64,000 nucleotides of DNA. Origin: an uncultured Modestobacter sp. (GTDB taxonomy: Bacteria > Actinomycetota > Actinomycetes > Mycobacteriales > Geodermatophilaceae). Below the pieces are notes generated by a model. That model searched no databases. It was not told where the DNA came from and worked only from the letters and a program-made list of their open reading frames with translations. The position numbers were made by a program, and so were the translations under genes. The stretch's first letter is position 1. Every line of letters starts with the position of its first letter. The stretch lies in NCBI RefSeq assembly GCF_947486615.1, contig NZ_CANKUD010000008.1, positions 1 through 64,000 of the forward strand. The letters are read 5' to 3'. Shown here piece after piece: positions 17,560 to 26,798 of this stretch.

Positions 17560-18777
17560 TCAGTCGGCCGGTCCGGCGACCAGCACCGTGGTGGCACTCC
17601 TCGCTGCGCCGGAGGCATCGGTCCAGGTCAGCGCCACCTCATCGCCGGGGTCGAGGTCGGCCAGCGCGGTCGTGACGTCGTCGGCGGAGCTGATCGTCGT
17701 CCCGTCGACCGTGGTGAGGACGTCGCCGGCGGCCAGCCCGGCGGTGTCGGCCGGGCCGCCGGCGACGACCCCGGCGACGGTGGCCCCGGCGCTGTCGACG
17801 AGCGAGACTCCGAGGAACGCCGGGTACCCCTGGTGGACGGTCTCGTCGTCGACGCCGGCCACGATCTGCTCGGCGATCGACAGTGCGTCCTCGATCGGGA
17901 TCGCGTAGGCCACCCCGCCGGCGCTCGAGGCGGCGGTGTCCATGCCGACGACCTCGCCCTCGGCGTCGTACAGCGGACCGCCCGAGTCGCCGGCCTGCAC
18001 GTCGGCGGCGATCTCGATCAGGCCGGTGAGCTGCTCGGCGTCCGAGCCGGTCTCGTCGGTGGCGGTGATCGACTGCTCGAGCCCGGTCACCGTGCCGGCC
18101 GCAGCACTCGTGCCCACCTCGCCGCCGGCGTTGCCGACGGCGGTCACCGCATCGCCGACCGCCACGCCGTCGGTGTCGACCTCGACGGTGTCCAGGCCGG
18201 CGGCGTCGGTGAGCTGGAGGACGGCGACGTCGTCGGTCGGGTTGGTGCCGACCACGGTGGCCTCGTAGCTGTTCCCGGTGCTCAGCACCGTGACGGTGAT
18301 GCTGGTGGCGCCCTCGATGACGTGGTTGTTGGTCAGGACCGTCCCGTCGGCGGTGAGCACCATGCCGGTGCCGGCTGCCTCGGCGTCCTCGTAGCCGAGC
18401 ACGGTGGTGACGTCGACGACGCCGACCAGCTGGTCGGCGGTCGCCTCGGACGCGGCGGCCACCGTCGCGCCCGGCTGCGTGGTGCCTCCGTAGCCGCCGA
18501 GACCGCCCTGCGCCCAGCCGCCGCCGGTCCCGCTGTAGCCGCCGGTCCCGCTGTACCCGCGTGGGCCGCCGTAGACGACCAGCGGGTCGGTGCTGCCGGT
18601 GGCCGAGGAGGCGGCGGCCGTGCCGGTCGCGGCGCTGTCTCCGGCCGCGGTCTGCACCCCGATGACGGTGCCGGTGGCCAGGCCCAGGGCGCCCAGCGCG
18701 CCGATGGCCGCGATCCGGTTCCGCATCCGCCGGTGCGGGGGTGCGGCGGGGGCGGGCGTCTCTGCTGTCTCGATCAC
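17560..18777 (-). CDS. S1C trypsin-like serine protease with PDZ domain
   Basis: This 405-aa HtrA-type protease has a short cytoplasmic N terminus and one membrane anchor around residues 21-41. A Gly/Tyr-rich linker (GYSGTGGYSGTGG, from an imperfect DNA repeat near 18519-18555) precedes the protease domain. The triad is visible: H152 in LTNNHVIEG, D182/183 in TDDVAVLQL and S265 in AGDSGGPLY. A PDZ domain covers about 310-395. It probably degrades or processes misfolded envelope proteins outside the membrane. The start could be GTG 18777 or ATG 18726; neither has a good ribosome binding site. Confidence 0.9.
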   Translation of the reverse strand: MIETAETPAPAAPPHRRMRNRIAAIGALGALGLATGTVIGVQTAAGDSAATGTAAASSATGSTDPLVVYGGPRGYSGTGGYSGTGGGWAQGGLGGYGGTTQPGATVAAASEATADQLVGVVDVTTVLGYEDAEAAGTGMVLTADGTVLTNNHVIEGATSITVTVLSTGNSYEATVVGTNPTDDVAVLQLTDAAGLDTVEVDTDGVAVGDAVTAVGNAGGEVGTSAAAGTVTGLEQSITATDETGSDAEQLTGLIEIAADVQAGDSGGPLYDAEGEVVGMDTAASSAGGVAYAIPIEDALSIAEQIVAGVDDETVHQGYPAFLGVSLVDSAGATVAGVVAGGPADTAGLAAGDVLTTVDGTTISSADDVTTALADLDPGDEVALTWTDASGAARSATTVLVAGPAD

Positions 18778-18851
18778 GCGATCAGTCAAGGGCGCCGACC
18801 GAGGTGCCAGCTGTGCGCGGCCTGCGGACTCCCTGGCGGCGGTTCGAGCTC

Positions 18852-19367
18852 TCAGCAGTCGAAGACCGACCAGCAGAGCTCGTTGCGCCGCCGCTGGTCG
18901 TCGAGGACGAGCTCGCGGACCGCCGGCGGGAGCTGGTCCCGCTGCCACCGGCACTCGGCCCGCCCGGCCGCCTCGCGCTCGGCGTCCGGCACCGCTGCGC
19001 GAGACGCCTTGATGGCGTAGGCGGCAGCGCCCAGGTCGTGCTCGGCGACGTGCGCGACCGCACCGGCCTGGCCGGCGGCATAGGCGGCGTGCCGGGCCGC
19101 ACCGCGCAGGTCGCGGGCGGCGCCCATGGCATGACCGCCGGCCGCGCGCGCCTGCATCATCGGCAGCTCACCGCGGACCCAGGCCCGGGCGGCCTCGATC
19201 GCCGCCCGCGGGCGCGGGTCCGCCGGCCGGGCCGACTCGAACAGGGGGAGCACGTGCTCCGCGCAGGCCGCCGCCCAGAGGGCGAGCAGGTGGTGGTCGG
19301 CGTCGGTCAGCGTCCCGCCCCGGCGGATGGTCACCAGCCGCGGGTCCCGGACGCGAGGGAGGATCAC
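18852..19367 (-). CDS. Imm5-like putative immunity protein, orphan
   Basis: This 171-aa all-helical protein resembles the family annotated as putative immunity protein (Imm5 type), as judged from DADHHLLALWAAACAEHVLP, WVRGELPMMQARAAGGHAM and the alternating alanine-rich helices HAAYAAGQAGAVAHVAEHDL. It ends in RNELCWSVFDC. Such proteins neutralise polymorphic toxins, but no toxin, secretion gene or toxin remnant is adjacent; the neighbours are a protease and a tRNA. The GTG start at 19367 has AGGAGG about 8 nt upstream. The immunity role is inference from family naming only. Confidence 0.75.
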   Translation of the reverse strand: MILPRVRDPRLVTIRRGGTLTDADHHLLALWAAACAEHVLPLFESARPADPRPRAAIEAARAWVRGELPMMQARAAGGHAMGAARDLRGAARHAAYAAGQAGAVAHVAEHDLGAAAYAIKASRAAVPDAEREAAGRAECRWQRDQLPPAVRELVLDDQRRRNELCWSVFDC

Positions 19368-19394
19368 CGTCGGACCTCCTGTCGGCTCTGCCTG

Positions 19395-19467
19395 CGCGCC
19401 CGGCAGGGATCGAACCTGCGGCCAAGTGCTTAGAAGGCACCTGCTCTATCCGCTGAGCTACGGGCGC
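19395..19467 (-). tRNA. tRNA-Arg (anticodon TCT)
   Basis: A full cloverleaf can be drawn on the minus strand. The acceptor is GCGCCCG/CGGGCGC, the D arm contains AGCTCAGCGGATAGAGC, the anticodon loop is CTTCTAA (anticodon TCT), and the T arm contains GGTTCGATCC. CCA is not encoded. It lies just upstream of the Imm5-like gene. Confidence 0.96.
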
Positions 19468-19726
19468 TCGTCGCCAGATCATCGCACCGGACCGGGGGCC
19501 CTCGCCCGTGACCAGGCCGCCGGGTGGTCAGGGGTGACAGGGGTGCCGGGTGGGACGTCGGGCCGGACCGGCGGTGGCGTACCCCAGCAGGCGCCCGCCC
19601 GGGGGCGGGCGTCCCCAGCTGGGCGCGTCGTCCACAGTCGCGGTCGATGTCTGTCCTGCGGTGCCCTCGGCCCAGGACGGTGGTCCCAGCCCGGCAGAGC
19701 GCCGGTTCCACCACCTGAGGAGCACC

Positions 19727-20245
19727 GTGAACGAGACCGATCTCGTCGTCATCGGCAACATCGTCAACTCCCCGCAGCGCACCCGGCTGCCCAGCGGGGA
19801 CAGCGTCACCAACTTCCGGATGGCCTCCACCTCCCGCCGGTTCGACCGGGAGACCCAGGCCTGGACCGACCACCGCACCTTCTTCGTCGACGTCGAGTGC
19901 TGGGGCGAGCTGGGCGGCAACGTCTCGCACACGCTGAGCAAGGGCGACCCGGTGGTCGTCAAGGGTGAGCTCTACACGCACGAGTGGGAGACCGACCAGG
20001 GGCGGCGCAGCCGCCCGCAGGTCCGGGCCGCCCACGTCGGACCGGACCTCAACCGCGGCGTCGCCGACTTCCGCCGGTCCTCCCGGGCTGTCCCGCAGAC
20101 CGAGCCCGCCGGGGAGTCGGAGGAGGCGCCGGCCGAGAACCCCTACGCCGACCGGTCCACGGATTACCAGGTGGGGGAGGAGGCGTTGCACGATGCAGAC
20201 TCCGACCTCACCGATGAGCGCACCGCGGTGCCGGCGCTGACGTGA
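19727..20245 (+). CDS. ssb: single-stranded DNA-binding protein, accessory type
   Basis: This 172-aa OB-fold protein binds single-stranded DNA. The N-terminal 110 residues match SSB (VVIGNIVNSPQRTRLPSGDS, DHRTFFVDVECWGELGGNV, GDPVVVKGELYTHEW). The C terminus ends ERTAVPALT rather than the acidic DDDIPF tip used by the main SSB to recruit partners. It is therefore likely the second, accessory SSB. The GTG start has GAGGAG upstream. It precedes ettA, an arrangement conserved in actinobacteria. Confidence 0.9.
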   Translation: MNETDLVVIGNIVNSPQRTRLPSGDSVTNFRMASTSRRFDRETQAWTDHRTFFVDVECWGELGGNVSHTLSKGDPVVVKGELYTHEWETDQGRRSRPQVRAAHVGPDLNRGVADFRRSSRAVPQTEPAGESEEAPAENPYADRSTDYQVGEEALHDADSDLTDERTAVPALT

Positions 20246-20361
20246 GCCTCCCCAACTGGGAGGATCGGAGCTGAGAACGCCGGGGGCGGGGCCGTGGACG
20301 CCGGTGACGGCTGCCCCGCCCTGCCCCCGCTCGCGCACCTGACGGAAGGCTCCAACCCACA

Positions 20362-22032
<1,671 letters not shown>

Positions 22033-22039
22033 GAAAGGA

Positions 22040-22090
22040 CCCCCTCGCCCCCCGCCACGAGCAAGCTCGTGGCGGGACCCTGCGAGGGGG
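22040..22090. terminator. nested terminator hairpin after ettA
   Basis: An outer stem CCCCCTCG/CGAGGGGG (22040-22047 with 22083-22090) encloses a perfect 12-bp inner stem (22051-22062 with 22065-22076). The flanks AAGGACCCC and GGGGGCCGTTCC match the frame of the elements near 44.3, 30.1 and 49.6 kb. Confidence 0.85.
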
Positions 22091-22148
22091 CCGTTCCAGC
22101 ACGTCACCTGGCCGGCCGGAGCACCCGCTCCGGCCGGCCGTCGGCGTC

Positions 22149-22580
22149 TCAGGGGGCGAACCGGGCGACGAAGCGGCGTTGCCCCGGCGTCTCCACCGCC
22201 CGCGGCCGGTAGTGCGCGCGGACGAACGCCACCGCTTCCTGCGGCGGGACGCCGTCCAGGACGGCGAGGCAGGCCAGCGCCGTCCCGGTCCGGCCGGTGC
22301 CGCCGGCACAGGCCACCTCCACCCGCTCGGTGGCGCACCGCTCCCAGAGCTCCGCCAGCGCCGACCGCAGGTCAGCCGGGTCCGCGGGCAGCCGGAAGTC
22401 CGGCCAGCGCACCCAGCGCGCCGGCCACGGCACCGGCTCCGGACGCCGGCCGAGCAGGTGGACGGCGAACCGCGGTGCCGGGCCCGGCGGCGGGGGGACC
22501 CGGAGCCCGCGCCCCCGCACCCGGCGTCCCGACGGGAGCGTCAGCACCCCGGCAGCGTCGGCCGGCCAGGTTTGGTCCAT
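22149..22580 (-). CDS. dual-specificity-type protein phosphatase
   Basis: This small 143-aa protein has the cysteine phosphatase signature C-x5-R: C91-AGGTG-R97, followed by TGTALACLAVLDG. A conserved aspartate-containing loop (WVRWPDFRLPADPADL) precedes it as in atypical dual-specificity phosphatases. The N terminus has a basic, proline-rich loop. The substrate is unknown. ATG 22580 is the first sensible start. It diverges from the thioesterase gene at 22686. Confidence 0.82.
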   Translation of the reverse strand: MDQTWPADAAGVLTLPSGRRVRGRGLRVPPPPGPAPRFAVHLLGRRPEPVPWPARWVRWPDFRLPADPADLRSALAELWERCATERVEVACAGGTGRTGTALACLAVLDGVPPQEAVAFVRAHYRPRAVETPGQRRFVARFAP

Positions 22581-22685
22581 GCCCGCAGTCTGCGGCCCGC
22601 GGGCCGGCCGGGCAGCGGCCCCGGTGGCGACCGGCGCACCCACCCGCGGCCCGGGCGCGCGGTGCCATGCGGCAGGGTGACCGCC

Positions 22686-23102
22686 GTGAGGCACACCGTC
22701 GCGGTCCCGATGCGCTGGTCGGACATGGACGCCTACCAGCACATCAACAACGTGGCCTTCCTCGGCTACTTCGAGATGGCGCGGGTCGACCTGTTCTTCG
22801 ACCAGCCCACGCATGACGAGAAGACCGGCCTGCGCCGGGGCATCGTCGTCGCCTCCCACGAGATCGCCTACAAGCGCTCGGTCGTCTACGACGCCGAACC
22901 GCTGGAGGTGCAGATCTGGGTCTCCGGCATCCGGGCCGCCGCCTTCACCTGCCACTACGAGCTGTTCGACCACGGGCAGCTGGCCGTCACCGGCAGCACG
23001 CTGCTGGTGCCGGTCGACTTCGCGCTGAACCGGCCGCGCCGGCTCACCCCGGTGGAGAAGGTCTTCCTGAACGAGTACCTGGACGAGCCGACCCCCACCT
23101 GA
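22686..23102 (+). CDS. acyl-CoA thioesterase (hotdog fold)
   Basis: This 138-aa protein has a single hotdog domain of the 4-hydroxybenzoyl-CoA thioesterase/YbgC group. The motif RWSDMDAYQHINNVAFLGYFEMAR contains the catalytic Asp and the following His/Asn residues. It hydrolyses acyl-CoA to free acid in the cytoplasm; chain preference is unknown. GTG 22686 has AGGG at good spacing, and GTG 22677 three codons upstream is the alternative. A thioesterase close to ettA is conserved in related actinobacteria. Confidence 0.88.
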   Translation: MRHTVAVPMRWSDMDAYQHINNVAFLGYFEMARVDLFFDQPTHDEKTGLRRGIVVASHEIAYKRSVVYDAEPLEVQIWVSGIRAAAFTCHYELFDHGQLAVTGSTLLVPVDFALNRPRRLTPVEKVFLNEYLDEPTPT

Positions 23103-23142
23103 CCCGACCGGCCACCCCACCCCTCGTTCCAGGGCGCGCGGG

Positions 23143-23233
23143 GCTCTCGATACAGAAGGCGCGAGGCTCTCGGTCCAGAAGGCCCCGCGCCTCCTGTCCC
23201 GAGAGCACTGACCTCTCGATGTCAGGAGCGCGG
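23143..23233. repeat. four-unit short repeat cluster, probable terminator
   Basis: A unit of about 22 nt, roughly CTCTCG-(2-4 nt)-CAGRAGGCGCG, occurs at 23143-23165, 23166-23186 and 23212-23233 in direct orientation. It occurs inverted at 23184-23206. The inverted copy lets the array fold into hairpins (for example GCTCTCGG with CCGAGAGC). It fills the gap between the convergent thioesterase and MOSC genes. Confidence 0.6.
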
Positions 23234-23256
23234 AGAGCGCGGGGTCCGGGGGCGGA

Positions 23257-23790
23257 TCAGTCGGGGAGCGGGACGATCCGGGGCACCGGGCGGTCGGCGC
23301 CGGTCGGCGCGCCCCGCCGGGCGGCCTCGTCCTCCGGCACGAGCCGGACGGCGGCGCCCTCGGCGATCTCCGCCCCGGCGAACACCGCCGCGTTGATGCC
23401 ACCGCGGCGCACCATCGCCTTCACCAGCCGGGCCCCGGTCAGCCGCTCCAGGTGGGCACACGGCGGGCAGCGCTTCATCCCGAACAGCAGCGCGTCGCCC
23501 ACGGCGAACCAGTAGCCCACCAGCGCGGGCAGGTCCACGCCGGTGGTGACCAGGTTGCGGCGGGTGTCGCCGGGCGTCAGCGGCACGCCCACCTCGGCGG
23601 CCACCGCAGCGACGTCGTCCCGGTCGATCAGGGTGAGCTGCTTCTCCAGGTCCGGGTACTGCGCCCAGGTGCCCCCGCCGAGGGCGTACCGGTCGCCGTC
23701 CAGCCCGATGCCGGCCATCAGCCGCGCGCTGGGCACCCGTTGCATCGGTCCAGCCGCCGTCGGGGTCCGCCAGATCTCCAGCACGGTCAC
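23257..23790 (-). CDS. MOSC domain protein
   Basis: This 177-aa protein is a stand-alone MOSC domain (as at the C terminus of Moco sulfurase). The core has GDRYALGGGTW, LTPGDTRRNLVTTGVDL, the conserved cysteine in MKRCPPCAHLERLTG, and RGGINAAVFAGAEI. MOSC proteins bind or transfer molybdopterin-linked sulfur, or reduce N-hydroxylated compounds. The GTG start at 23790 overlaps the bioN stop by 4 nt, so it is the last gene of the biotin transporter operon. That partnership is unexplained. Confidence 0.9.
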   Translation of the reverse strand: MTVLEIWRTPTAAGPMQRVPSARLMAGIGLDGDRYALGGGTWAQYPDLEKQLTLIDRDDVAAVAAEVGVPLTPGDTRRNLVTTGVDLPALVGYWFAVGDALLFGMKRCPPCAHLERLTGARLVKAMVRRGGINAAVFAGAEIAEGAAVRLVPEDEAARRGAPTGADRPVPRIVPLPD

Positions 23791-24446
23791 GATGCCTCCG
23801 GGGTGGGGGAGCGCCGGCGACGCGGCGGGGGGACGTCGTCGGCGCCGCGGGCATCTAGCGCCTCGCTCACGTCGTGGGCCATCTGCAGCACCTGGACCAG
23901 CAGCGGTGCGATCGTCGTCCGCAGTGCCCGCACGCCACGGGGTGACCCGCCGCGGGCCGCCTGGGCCTCCCGGATCCGGTCGGCCCGCTCCACCAGCACC
24001 GGGATGAACCGCAGCGCCATGGTGATCGCCAGCCCCACCCGGGCCGGGCGGACGCCGACCAGCCGCAGTGGCGCGCACAGCCGCTCGACCACCGCCACCA
24101 TCGCGTTGACCCGGGTCGTCGCGGTCACGACTGCGGCGGCGAGCACCAGGGTCAGCAGCCGCAGCGCCACGTGCGTGCCGGTGCGCCAGTCGGTGGTGAG
24201 GGCGTGCACGACCAGCAGCGCCAGCAGCCACCACCGCACCGCCCGAGCCTGCCGGGCCAGCACCGCGACCGGCAGCCGGGCGACCAGCAGACCCACGGCG
24301 AGCACCCCGGCCAGCGCCACCCCGGCGGCGGTGAGCGTCGGCAGGGCGAACAGCACGACGGCGAGCGCGGCCAGGACGAGCAGCTTCAGCCCGGCCGGCA
24401 GCCGGTGCACGACGCTGCTGCGCGGGACGTACAGCGCCAGGGTCAC
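23787..24446 (-). CDS. bioN: ECF transporter transmembrane subunit (CbiQ/EcfT family)
   Basis: This 219-aa membrane protein is the T component of an energy-coupling factor transporter. About five hydrophobic segments are seen. The two cytoplasmic coupling motifs are present as EAQAARGG and EALDARGAD (the family's A-R-G signatures), which contact the ATPase. It starts with GTG overlapping the ATPase stop by 4 nt. Given the bioY gene two positions upstream, it is assigned to biotin uptake. Confidence 0.92.
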   Translation of the reverse strand: MTLALYVPRSSVVHRLPAGLKLLVLAALAVVLFALPTLTAAGVALAGVLAVGLLVARLPVAVLARQARAVRWWLLALLVVHALTTDWRTGTHVALRLLTLVLAAAVVTATTRVNAMVAVVERLCAPLRLVGVRPARVGLAITMALRFIPVLVERADRIREAQAARGGSPRGVRALRTTIAPLLVQVLQMAHDVSEALDARGADDVPPPRRRRSPTPEAS

Positions 24447-25201
24447 CGGTCGGCCATGAGCGCGCGGTAGGCGGCCACCGCGGCCGGTGGGACGTCGTCG
24501 CAGACCACCCGGCCACCGTCGACCACCAGCACCCGGTCGAACCCGTCGAGCAGGTCGAGCTGGTGGGTCACCACGACCACCTGCTGGTCCACCCCGGCGA
24601 TGAGCTCGGCGATCCGGCGGGCGTTGACCAGGTCCAGCAGCGTGGTCGGTTCGTCGAAGACGATGCGGGCCGGCCGCATGACCAGCACCCCGGCGATCGC
24701 CAGCAGCTGCTTCTGCCCGCCGGAGAGCAGGTGCGCCGGGTGGTCGGCGTGCCCGGCGAGCCCGTACCGGGCCAGCACCTCGGCGACCCGCACGGTGCGC
24801 TCGTCGGCGGGCACACCCTGGTTCTCCAGCCCGTAGGCGACGTCCTCCGCGACGGTGGGGTGCACGATCTGCGCGTCCGGGTCCTGGAAGACGAAGCCCA
24901 CCCGGCGGCGCACCGCGCGCACCTGCGTGCCGGTGTCCAGCCCGTCGACGAGCACCCGCCCCTCGGTGGGCACGACCAGCCCGTTGAGCAGCCGGGCGAA
25001 GGTGCTCTTGCCCGACCCGTTGGCGCCGATCACGCCGACCCGCTGCTCGGTCAGGGTCAGGTCGATGCCCTCGAGCACCACGCGTTCGCCGTAGCGGTGC
25101 CCGACCCCGCGCAGCTCGATGCCGCGGGCGGGGTCGGCCACCTCGTTGCCGGTGGCGACCTCGCTGCCGGCGGCGCGGGCACCGGGCCGACGGAGCCTCA
25201 C
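24443..25201 (-). CDS. bioM: ECF transporter ATP-binding subunit, biotin
   Basis: This 252-aa ABC ATPase powers the BioY transporter. It has Walker A GANGSGKST, Q-loop FQDPDAQIVHPTV (typical of EcfA), signature LSGGQKQLLAIAG, Walker B ARIVFDEPTTLLD and the switch histidine VTHQLDLL. The N-terminal 25 residues before the domain are variable. The GTG start at 25201 overlaps the bioY stop by 4 nt, which settles the start. Only one ATPase gene is present, so it probably acts as a homodimer, as known for BioM. Confidence 0.94.
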   Translation of the reverse strand: MRLRRPGARAAGSEVATGNEVADPARGIELRGVGHRYGERVVLEGIDLTLTEQRVGVIGANGSGKSTFARLLNGLVVPTEGRVLVDGLDTGTQVRAVRRRVGFVFQDPDAQIVHPTVAEDVAYGLENQGVPADERTVRVAEVLARYGLAGHADHPAHLLSGGQKQLLAIAGVLVMRPARIVFDEPTTLLDLVNARRIAELIAGVDQQVVVVTHQLDLLDGFDRVLVVDGGRVVCDDVPPAAVAAYRALMADR

Positions 25202-25761
25202 CGGGCGCCGGCGGCCCGCCGCGGACGCTCGATCACCGGGTAGCTGCGCCGCACCACGTCGGCGATCGCCGCGGCGGCGAAGGCCTTGACCAGGTCGCCC
25301 GGGACGAAGACGGCAGCACCGCTCCACAGCGCGGTGTCCCAGGGCAGACCGGCGACGACCTTGAGCACCGGGACGCCGATCGCGTAGATCACCACGATGC
25401 CGCCCAGGACGTTGGCCACCATGCCGAGGGCGACGTTGTAGCGGTCCCAGGTGCGCTCGGTCAGCCAGCCGATGACGGCGGCGGCGATCGGCCAGCTGTA
25501 CAGGTAGCCGGCCGACGCACCGGCGAACGGCGCCAGGCCGCCGGCGCCGCTGGCCAGCAGCGGCAGCCCGATCGACACCAGGACCAGGAACAGCAGGACG
25601 GCGAGGAAGCCACGGCGGGCGCCCAGCACGCTGCCGGCGAGCATGACGCCGAGGGTCTGCGCGGTGATCGGCACCGGGCCGACGTTGATGGCCGGCAGCG
25701 TGCCCAGCACCGCGATGATGGCGGCGAAGAGGGCCGTGTAGGCCAGGTCGCGGGTCTTCAC
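25198..25761 (-). CDS. bioY: biotin transporter substrate-binding subunit BioY
   Basis: This 187-aa membrane protein is the S component that binds biotin. The BioY hallmark segments are present: LGTLPAINVGPVPITAQTL, GVMLAGSVLGARRGFLAVL and GGLAPFAGASAGYLYSWP. The GTG start at 25761 has GGAGGAG at 7 nt. It leads the bioY-bioM-bioN-MOSC operon. Regulation is not visible: I found no convincing BioQ or BirA palindrome upstream. Confidence 0.95.
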   Translation of the reverse strand: MKTRDLAYTALFAAIIAVLGTLPAINVGPVPITAQTLGVMLAGSVLGARRGFLAVLLFLVLVSIGLPLLASGAGGLAPFAGASAGYLYSWPIAAAVIGWLTERTWDRYNVALGMVANVLGGIVVIYAIGVPVLKVVAGLPWDTALWSGAAVFVPGDLVKAFAAAAIADVVRRSYPVIERPRRAAGAR

Positions 25762-26319
25762 GTCGTCTCCTCCACGCAGCGGGCCGGCGGGCCTGCGTTC
25801 CGGGCGGAAGGTACCGGAGGGTGGCCCGGAGGCCGCCGCCCGGGCGCTGGCCGGCGACGGCGGATGGGTGGTCAGGGCCCGCCCGCGGGATGGCTCCCGA
25901 CGATCCCGGACCGATCGCACTGGGTGGCGGCCCGCTCACCTGCAGGTACGTCGGCCGGTTTGCCGGGCCCTCGGGAGGCGTGTTGTCTGAGGTCCTGAGC
26001 CCCTCGGCGAAGGCGGAACAAGGGCATGGCAACCGGGTGGTGGGCAGCGCTGTGGTCATGGACTCGACCCCTGCCGCGGCCCACCGCGTCGGAACCGGTG
26101 CAGCAGCCGGAACCGGTGCGGCAGACGGACCGGGCGCCCGACGACGGCTCCCGGCCCGCCCTGCCGCCCGAGGCCGACGCCCCGCCCACCGATGACCAGG
26201 GGGCTCGGCACCGGGCCGAGGCGGCCCCGCCGCCCCGGCGCTCCGCGCTCGTCCCGCCCACTGACCCAGGGCACGGCACCCCGCTGCGTCCCCTCCCGAC
26301 AACGACAGGAGCCCCACCC
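25762..26319. other. 558-nt divergent region without a confirmed gene
   Basis: This gap separates bioY (minus) and the roadblock-like gene (plus) and must hold both promoters. An in-frame ATG at 26026, preceded by an AAGG stretch, could extend the roadblock protein by about 98 proline-rich residues. I saw no riboswitch, repeat or other gene that I can defend. Confidence 0.4.
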
Positions 26320-26688
26320 GTGGCACAGCTCGACAACGTCATCGCCGACCTGCTCGCGATCGAGGGCGCCAACGGCGCCGCGATCGTCGACATCGACAGC
26401 GGCATGGCCCTCGCGACCGGCGGCGCACCCGGCTTCGACCTCAACGTCGCGGCCGCCGGCAACTCCAACGTCGTCCGCGCCAAGCTGCGCACCATCTCCG
26501 ACCTGGAGCTCAAGGACGAGATCGAGGACATCCTGATCACCCTGGCCGGCCAGTACCACCTGATCAACGTGCTCAAGGGCCAGGGCAACGCCGGCCTGTT
26601 CATCTACCTGGTGCTCGACCGGGCGACGGCGAACCTGGCGCTGGCCCGGCACAAGCTGCGCGCGGTCGCCGGCAGCGTCAGCGTCTGA
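26320..26688 (+). CDS. roadblock/LC7-like small protein
   Basis: This 122-aa protein has the alpha/beta plan of roadblock/LC7 (profilin-like) domains: helix DNVIADLLAIEGANGAAIVDIDSG, then strands and the C-terminal FIYLVLDRATANLALARHKLRAV. In actinobacteria such proteins often accompany small GTPases or DUF742 genes, but none is adjacent here. GTG 26320 has AGGAG at 8 nt, so I take it as the start. A longer form from ATG 26026 would add a disordered N terminus. It ends before a bidirectional terminator. Confidence 0.72.
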   Translation: MAQLDNVIADLLAIEGANGAAIVDIDSGMALATGGAPGFDLNVAAAGNSNVVRAKLRTISDLELKDEIEDILITLAGQYHLINVLKGQGNAGLFIYLVLDRATANLALARHKLRAVAGSVSV

Positions 26689-26721
26689 CCCGACCGCTCG
26701 GCCCTCGGCGGCGCTGCCCCA

Positions 26722-26752
26722 CCCGGGGCGCGCCGCCGTTGTGCGCCCCGGG
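26722..26752. terminator. bidirectional terminator
   Basis: A 10-bp perfect stem CCCGGGGCGC/GCGCCCCGGG with an 11-nt loop lies between the convergent roadblock-like and ABC ATPase genes. Flanking C4/G4 runs lengthen it imperfectly. Confidence 0.7.
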
Positions 26753-26798
26753 CGGGGACGGAGGAGCTGCCTCGACCGATGTGGCGCCGATCGGGCGG

